64,000 nt of DNA, taken from the IMG/VR virus record IMGVR_UViG_3300044673_000097, positions 1-64,000 of that record; one strand, written 5' to 3'. Both the position numbers and the translations under genes were made by a program. The notes under the pieces are model-generated. The model worked only from the letters and a program-made list of their open reading frames with translations, did no database searches and was not told the DNA's origin. Below are positions 59,684 to 64,000 of the stretch, piece after piece. Origin of the DNA: a virus. How positions within the stretch are numbered: the first letter of the stretch is position 1; each line of letters starts with the position of its first letter.

Positions 59684-61092
59684 GATTCCGCCCCGTCGTC
59701 TTCCCGCTCCTTCGGCGGCTCGTCATCCTTGGGCGGGTCGATCCTGTATTGGCTCCCGATGAACTCCAACTTCACCACCGTCGCCTCCTCGCCTCGAATC
59801 TTCGGCATGATGACCTCGAGCACGTTGTCGCGCTGATAGCCGGGGTCGTTGTAGTGGTAATGGTCCTCGCGATATAGCAGCAGCGTCGCATCGGCGAATT
59901 CCTCGAAGGCTCCCGTCTCTTTCAGGTCGGAGATCTGCGGACGCTTGTCCTTGACCGTGCGAGCCTCAAGCGCGCGGTTCATCTGCGCCAGTGCAATCAC
60001 GCACAGGTTGTGCGTCTTCGCGATGTTCTTGAAGTGCTCGATGATTCCGTTGAGCTGATCCCGTCGAGGCTGCCTCTCGTTCGTTCCATGCACGAGCAGC
60101 GTGTGATCGATGACGACCGCGAACAGGTTGTCGTGCTCCTTGATGTGCGCGACGATGCGCCGCTCGATCTCCGCCGACGTGAGCCCAGTCGCCTCGTCGA
60201 AGTGCAGCGGGATCTTCGCCATGTCGCCCGCGGCCTTCGTGAGCGCGGACCAGTGCGACGTGAATACCTTCTTCGCTTTGAGCCGCCACACGCCCACCTG
60301 AGCCCGGCAGAACAGCGCTCGCACAATCTGCTCGTCGTTGGTCATCTCGAGCGTGAAGTACAGGACGCCTTGCCCCGCCTCGGCGAATCGGAGCGCGAGG
60401 TTCAGAGCAGCGACCGACTTGCCCATTCCAGACCTGGCGCCGATGACGTACATGCACTTGCGCTTGAATCCATTGAGCGCGTAGTCGAGGCGCCGATACC
60501 CGGATGCCATGCCTTCGAGCTCGTCGCCGCGCTCGATGCGACACCTGATAGCCTCGAATGCTGTTCGGATGCCTTCCTTGATTCCGGTCTTCGTCGAGAT
60601 TCCCTTGGACGGCTGCTTGAGCAACGTCTCCAGCGTGGTGTCGGCCCGCTCGGCGTTCGGGACCGTCTCGATCAGCTTGTCGTAGTAGTCGGCCGGCGGG
60701 TCGTTGGCTGCGCCGTTCGATCGATATCCGCCTTCGCGCTTCCCCGGAGCGGGAGTGCTGAATTCTGACGCGGCCCACCTTGCAGCTTCAACCTTGTCGC
60801 ACTGCCGAAGCTCCATGATCGAATCGACGTTCGTGCGGAATCCGTTGCGACCCATCGACGCACATGACGCATGCAGGCACTTCCACCCGCCGCTGACGAA
60901 GTCCACGCCGGCATCGGCGCCGCAGTGGGGGCAATGACGAATCTTGCGGCCATCACGCTCGATGCCCAGCCGGTCGCCGACGAGCTGCGGATCGATGTCG
61001 TTGATGTCCTTCCACATGCCCGGCTCCGACCCGATCGTCGGCGACCTGTGCTGCTGCGGTTCTGCCTGGAGAATGCCGTCGGCAATGCCCAT
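59680..61092 (-). CDS. DnaB-type replicative helicase with N-terminal zinc finger
   Basis: 470 aa from the ATG at 61092, sharing one base with the primase stop. An N-terminal zinc finger (C54-P-H-C57...C72-x4-C77) resembles a primase-type domain, but no TOPRIM follows. The RecA-like core has Walker A GARSGMGKS (218-226), VLYFTLEMTNDEQIVR and VVIDHTLLVHG (Walker B), and DLKETGAFEEFADATLLLYR. It unwinds DNA at the fork; the zinc finger may contact the separate primase or template. Confidence 0.9.
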   Translation of the reverse strand: MGIADGILQAEPQQHRSPTIGSEPGMWKDINDIDPQLVGDRLGIERDGRKIRHCPHCGADAGVDFVSGGWKCLHASCASMGRNGFRTNVDSIMELRQCDKVEAARWAASEFSTPAPGKREGGYRSNGAANDPPADYYDKLIETVPNAERADTTLETLLKQPSKGISTKTGIKEGIRTAFEAIRCRIERGDELEGMASGYRRLDYALNGFKRKCMYVIGARSGMGKSVAALNLALRFAEAGQGVLYFTLEMTNDEQIVRALFCRAQVGVWRLKAKKVFTSHWSALTKAAGDMAKIPLHFDEATGLTSAEIERRIVAHIKEHDNLFAVVIDHTLLVHGTNERQPRRDQLNGIIEHFKNIAKTHNLCVIALAQMNRALEARTVKDKRPQISDLKETGAFEEFADATLLLYREDHYHYNDPGYQRDNVLEVIMPKIRGEEATVVKLEFIGSQYRIDPPKDDEPPKEREDDGAES

Positions 61093-61814
61093 CACAGAGC
61101 CTCGATTGGAATGCGCCGCACGATCGGCCGGCAAGAAAAGAACGTCCCGCGGTGCGGGCGCTCCCGGCAGTCGACGCCCTTGCGCTTGCGGGTCCCGAAC
61201 GCCGGGCACAAGCGCGCGGGATTGCACACGGTAGCGTCGACCTTCACACGGGGCGTGTTGAACTTTACAGCCATTGCCTTCAGGAACCGCTCGATTCGCT
61301 TGCGCGTGTCATCGCTCGGCATGACGGGCTTGAGCGCGACGAACAGCGAATAGCCGTTGCCCGAATCGCCACGCCCAAGGCACTCGTCGCCACCCAGCGC
61401 CGTCGCCAGAAACTCCTCGCACGCTTTGCTCACGTCATAGGCCGCCGCCTTCTCCCCATCCGTCGAGCTGATATCGCGCGGGCGCACGCAATCGAAGTCG
61501 AGGTAGACCGCCACAACCTGCGTCACGTCATTGTCGCTCGCCCTCGACGCAAACGGCGTCCACTTGCCCTCTCCGATGCGAGCATACAGGCCGTCGTGGA
61601 TTCGGTTGAATACGGTGTAGACGCCCGACACGTCCGAGCGGGAATCCGCATCGCGCATCAGCCGAATGTGGTCGGCCTCGGTGCGAGCATACGCAACCGA
61701 AACCTTCTTGCGGGAATCGAACAGGGTGAGCTCGACGGTATCGGCGGGGCCAACGACCATAAAGCGCCGGAACAGCGCGGCGTTGATCTCGGTGCTCCCG
61801 TTGTCGTCAATCAT
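61092..61814 (-). CDS. archaeo-eukaryotic-type (AEP) primase-like protein
   Basis: 240 aa from the ATG at 61814. It shows the phage AEP pattern: VAVYLDFDCVRPRDISSTDG (D106, D108), RGDSGNGYSLFVAL, and VDATVCNPARL followed by FGTRKRKG, the 'D-x-x-V-x-N-P-A-R-x-x-x-x-x-G-T-x-x-x-K-G' motif. It would prime DNA synthesis together with the zinc-finger helicase encoded next to it. Confidence 0.8.
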   Translation of the reverse strand: MIDDNGSTEINAALFRRFMVVGPADTVELTLFDSRKKVSVAYARTEADHIRLMRDADSRSDVSGVYTVFNRIHDGLYARIGEGKWTPFASRASDNDVTQVVAVYLDFDCVRPRDISSTDGEKAAAYDVSKACEEFLATALGGDECLGRGDSGNGYSLFVALKPVMPSDDTRKRIERFLKAMAVKFNTPRVKVDATVCNPARLCPAFGTRKRKGVDCRERPHRGTFFSCRPIVRRIPIEAL

Positions 61815-62823
61815 CGAAACCTCCAGCCCAGAACGGGTCGGTCGTGCTGGCCTTTCGGCCGGTTGCCGCCACGAGCAGTTCGTCGATCCGCTCGGCGGTG
61901 ATCTCGACGAGTTCCTCGCCGGGCGGGTCGGGCTCGGGTTCGGGTTCGGGAATCCAATGCCCCGGCTCGTCGTCGGGCAATGCCGGCGGTGAATCGACAA
62001 GCGCGATCGCCTTGTCGATGTGCTCGGCGTCCCTGAACACAAGGTCGACACCGACGTAGCGCTTGCCGTTCGTGCGAGGGTCTCTCCCCATGCGCCAGTC
62101 GTCGAGCAGGGTCCCGTCAACGGCCAGCCGCAACTCCTCGACGGAGTAGGTCTTGAGAGCGCGAGCGATGACGGCCCGGCGCTTGTCGTCGAGCTTGGCC
62201 TTGGGCGCTAGGTGCGCGCGCCAGTAGTCGAACACGAGCTCGACGGGCGACGGCTGGGCGGGCTTGCTCGCCACGGGCAGCGGCAAGGGCAGGTCGGCAG
62301 GCGTGACCTGCCTTCGACCCGATGACGGGGCCGCAGTCGAGTTGTCGCAACTCGACAGATCAATGGTCGGGGTCGGAGGTCCAGATCGGAGGTCGGAGGT
62401 CAGGCGCGAGGGTCTCGGCCAATCCCCGAGAGTCTCGCGAGGGTCTCGCGAGGGTCTCGCGAGGGTTTGCGTTTCTGGTTCTTTTTCGGCTAGTTCCGGG
62501 CCAGGGACTCGGGGCTTGGACGGGTGATCGATCCTCTGGTGCTTGTCCCAACCTCGGACGTGCCCGTATGGTTGGGAGGACACCCGATAAAGGGTCACCA
62601 GACCCACGTCCGAGAGTCTCGCGAGGATCTCGCGAGGGTCTCGCGAGGGTGTCGCACACCAGAATACCTGCCCAAGAAGCCACGTCGGGTTCGCCCGAAA
62701 GTTGCCGTGGTCGTCGGCGAGCAGGAGCAGCCCGACGAACAGCCGGAACTCGTCATCCTTGAGCGATGCCGTCTTTTCGTCTTCGAGCAGCTCGGGCTTG
62801 ATGGTCCGAATGCGTCCGCTCAT
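61807..62823 (-). CDS. replication initiator/organiser-like protein containing origin-type iterons
   Basis: 338 aa. An N-terminal winged helix (IRTIKPELLEDEKTASLKDD...LLLLADDHGN) is typical of phage replication organisers. It is followed by a long Pro/Arg/Ser linker and a helical C-terminal DnaD-like part (VELVFDYWRAHLAPKAKLDD). The linker region of the gene holds six 11-bp repeats, as lambda O holds its origin. It overlaps the primase gene by 8 nt. Confidence 0.75.
   Translation of the reverse strand: MSGRIRTIKPELLEDEKTASLKDDEFRLFVGLLLLADDHGNFRANPTWLLGQVFWCATPSRDPREILARLSDVGLVTLYRVSSQPYGHVRGWDKHQRIDHPSKPRVPGPELAEKEPETQTLARPSRDPRETLGDWPRPSRLTSDLRSGPPTPTIDLSSCDNSTAAPSSGRRQVTPADLPLPLPVASKPAQPSPVELVFDYWRAHLAPKAKLDDKRRAVIARALKTYSVEELRLAVDGTLLDDWRMGRDPRTNGKRYVGVDLVFRDAEHIDKAIALVDSPPALPDDEPGHWIPEPEPEPDPPGEELVEITAERIDELLVAATGRKASTTDPFWAGGFDD
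62433..62465. repeat. iteron cluster 1 (three tandem 11-mers)
   Basis: TCTCGCGAGGG in three perfect tandem copies at 62433, 62444 and 62455, each holding the palindrome CTCGCGAG. Preceded by GAGAG. Located inside the initiator gene. Confidence 0.8.
62617..62649. repeat. iteron cluster 2 (three tandem 11-mers)
   Basis: TCTCGCGAGGA at 62617 followed by TCTCGCGAGGG at 62628 and 62639, again preceded by GAGAG. It lies 151 bp beyond cluster 1 and in the same orientation. Confidence 0.8.
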
Positions 62824-63308
62824 TTCTCCGGCCTGATCCCGTCAATGGTTCGGATGCTCGCCCGAAGGATCGCTGCCGCGAGTCGAAGCGGCACGGGTCG
62901 CTCCTTCAGCCCCAAGTTGCATTCGTCGCAAAGGGCGGCCAGGTTCTCGTCGTCGTTCAATTCGGCGTCGGTCAACCCGCAATCCATGCCCACGGCGACG
63001 CTGAGCAGATGCCCGACGTGCAGTGGCTTGTCGTAGGAGTGGCAGATGGCGCACGCCTTACCGTCGCGCATGAAGACGCGGGCGCGCTGCTTCGGGCTGA
63101 TGCCATTGTGCACGGTGGTCACGGTGCGAACGGCGCGGCCCGTTTCGACACGCGGGGCGTTGTACTGGAACTTGCCGCATTCGCAGAATACGCAATCCTG
63201 GACGCCGCGGGTATCGACGCGCCCCGATGTGCTTCCGCAGAAGCGACACGGAGCGCGCATGCGGTATGCGGCGTCAACGTTGGCAAAGGGCAATGCCTCG
63301 TTGATCAC
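62820..63308 (-). CDS. HNH endonuclease
   Basis: 162 aa from GTG 63308, overlapping the small ORF upstream (GTGA). HNH core: ARVFMRDGKACAICHSYDKP, H-V-G-H (LHVGHLLS), N-D-D-E-N-L-A-A-L-C-D-E-C-N. A Cys-rich N-terminal part (CRFCGS, CVFCECG) adds a zinc ribbon. Could be a packaging or recombination nuclease or a homing enzyme. Confidence 0.8.
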   Translation of the reverse strand: MINEALPFANVDAAYRMRAPCRFCGSTSGRVDTRGVQDCVFCECGKFQYNAPRVETGRAVRTVTTVHNGISPKQRARVFMRDGKACAICHSYDKPLHVGHLLSVAVGMDCGLTDAELNDDENLAALCDECNLGLKERPVPLRLAAAILRASIRTIDGIRPEK

Positions 63309-63388
63309 TCCCCACCTCCAATCTTGGCCGCGTTGAGCTCGTGAACGCTCACCTTGACACGCGGGCCAGTCACACTATCATGGCACAT
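63305..63388 (-). CDS. 27-residue leader-like peptide
   Basis: 27 aa starting at ATG 63388 with AAGGAG nine bases upstream; its stop overlaps the GTG of the HNH gene. The peptide starts MCHDSVTGPRVKVSV and ends IGGGE. Good ribosome binding site and coupling support it despite the length. Confidence 0.5.
   Translation of the reverse strand: MCHDSVTGPRVKVSVHELNAAKIGGGE
63354..63381 (+). promoter_or_regulatory. near-consensus promoter pointing right
   Basis: TTGACA 63354-63359 and TATCAT 63376-63381, 16-bp spacer, followed at once by TGGCACATGT, which resembles one arm of the 4.8-5.4 kb operators. All genes to its right are on the minus strand, so it would give antisense RNA; may be chance. 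Confidence 0.3.
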
Positions 63389-63491
63389 GTCGAATCGCTC
63401 CTTTCGGTTCGGCCGGGCCCCGGGCGCTCCAACGCCGCGGGGCCGTTTGCAATGTGCGCACGAATCCGCCCGCCGCAAATGGAATCGGCAT

Positions 63492-63827
63492 TCATCGCTT
63501 CACCATCTCAAGCAGGCTGATACGGTTCTTTCGGGTCATGCACCGCAGCTCGTGGACCCGTCGTGGAGGCATCGCCACGCGCGCTGGCTGACGCATGACG
63601 GGCTCGGGCAACTCTCCCCGGGCCAATTCCCGTGAGCGACCCACGGCCTCGTAGCGGGCCTGCCAGGCGCGAAGATCCCACATGCGCTTGGTCTCAGGCG
63701 GCGGAGCTGGGACGTTGATGACCCAGTAATCGCTGACCGCCGTGCAGTCGTCGAGAAAGGTGACGGCGGGGCCATTGGACCACGGCGGCACATACCGATT
63801 GGGCTCGAATCCGGAGACAGCGATCAT
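63492..63827 (-). CDS. hypothetical protein
   Basis: 111 aa. Pro/Trp-rich first half (NRYVPPWSNGP, VINVPAPPPETKRMWDLR), basic C-terminus. ATG overlaps the stop of the next partial gene (ATGA). No family recognised. Confidence 0.5.
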   Translation of the reverse strand: MIAVSGFEPNRYVPPWSNGPAVTFLDDCTAVSDYWVINVPAPPPETKRMWDLRAWQARYEAVGRSRELARGELPEPVMRQPARVAMPPRRVHELRCMTRKNRISLLEMVKR

Positions 63828-64000
63828 CGTCCCATCTCCTTCCGCCTCTCATCGCGCCACATGAGCCAGCGGGCGAGGCGTTGGATCGCCTTGATGCGAT
63901 AGGCACGTCGCACTGGGTCGGGGATTGGCTCGTGATACCCATCGCCGAGCGGGTCATACACCGTGGCGTGTTCTCGGCAGTAGATGAGCCCGCCGTCGCC
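63824..64000 (-). CDS. C-terminal part of an unidentified gene cut by the window end
   Basis: An open frame of 58 codons runs in from the right edge and ends with TGA overlapping the next ATG. Visible part: YCREHATVYDPLGDGYHEPI, then a basic helix ending RWLMWRDERRKEMGR. Unknown function. Confidence 0.5.
   Translation of the reverse strand, partial: GDGGLIYCREHATVYDPLGDGYHEPIPDPVRRAYRIKAIQRLARWLMWRDERRKEMGR

Overview
The window is a high-GC (roughly two-thirds G+C by eye), gene-dense genome segment of a temperate tailed phage with a contractile tail. It reads as unintegrated or circular phage DNA rather than a prophage cut at its edges. A tyrosine integrase and an apparently intact attP, carrying a tRNA 3'-end-like core and arm repeats, lie in the interior at about 2.2-3.4 kb with phage genes on both sides. 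Both window ends cut through phage genes. The host is not identifiable from sequence alone. Several predicted lipoproteins and the codon style suggest a high-GC Gram-negative bacterium, possibly Myxococcota-like (low confidence).

Layout. (1) 0-7.7 kb, mostly plus strand: small zinc-ribbon proteins, a DUF5131 protein, an excisionase-like HTH protein, the integrase and attP. A regulatory region at 4.8-5.5 kb follows, with four copies of a 24-bp palindrome, one of them on a near-consensus promoter. Then come early or accessory genes, including a DUF4942 protein, up to a terminator. (2) 7.8-26.2 kb, minus strand: endolysin amidase, host-recognition genes (two LamG/SGNH/LamG fibre proteins, a repeat-rich fibre, a W-rich repeat fibre), a metallophosphoesterase, an HExxH protein, and a lysis or surface block with a holin-like protein, two lipoproteins and a papain-like protease. 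(3) 26-49.5 kb, minus strand: a Mu-type virion module read right to left: small and large terminase, DUF935 portal, a fused gpF/protease/scaffold ORF, cement and capsid proteins, connectors, sheath, tube, tape measure, circularisation/LysM protein, hub gpP, spike gp45, wedge gp46, baseplate J gp47 and gp48. A kelch-propeller fibre, a hydrophobic beta-repeat protein and an HNH homing endonuclease are inserted between gp45 and gp46. No Mu transposase is seen; the integrase replaces it.

(4) 49.5-53.8 kb, minus strand: the most unusual part. A 501-aa Cas12f-like protein has lost two of the three RuvC catalytic acids. It is translationally coupled to a 194-aa coiled-coil protein and is flanked on both sides by short arrays of about 31-36-bp degenerate repeats with about 34-37-bp spacers. 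This looks like a miniature, probably nuclease-dead type V-F-like CRISPR system carried by the phage.

(5) 53.8-64 kb, minus strand: an unbroken chain of 24 overlapping genes, ATGA- or GTGA-coupled. It includes many small zinc-ribbon proteins, DUF1643, a SLOG/YspA-like protein, small membrane proteins, a RuvC-like resolvase, a zinc-finger DnaB-type helicase, an AEP-type primase, a replication-initiator-like protein whose gene contains two clusters of 11-bp iterons, and an HNH endonuclease. Replication genes would be read first, then the Cas12f-like locus, then packaging, head, tail, host-recognition and lysis functions.
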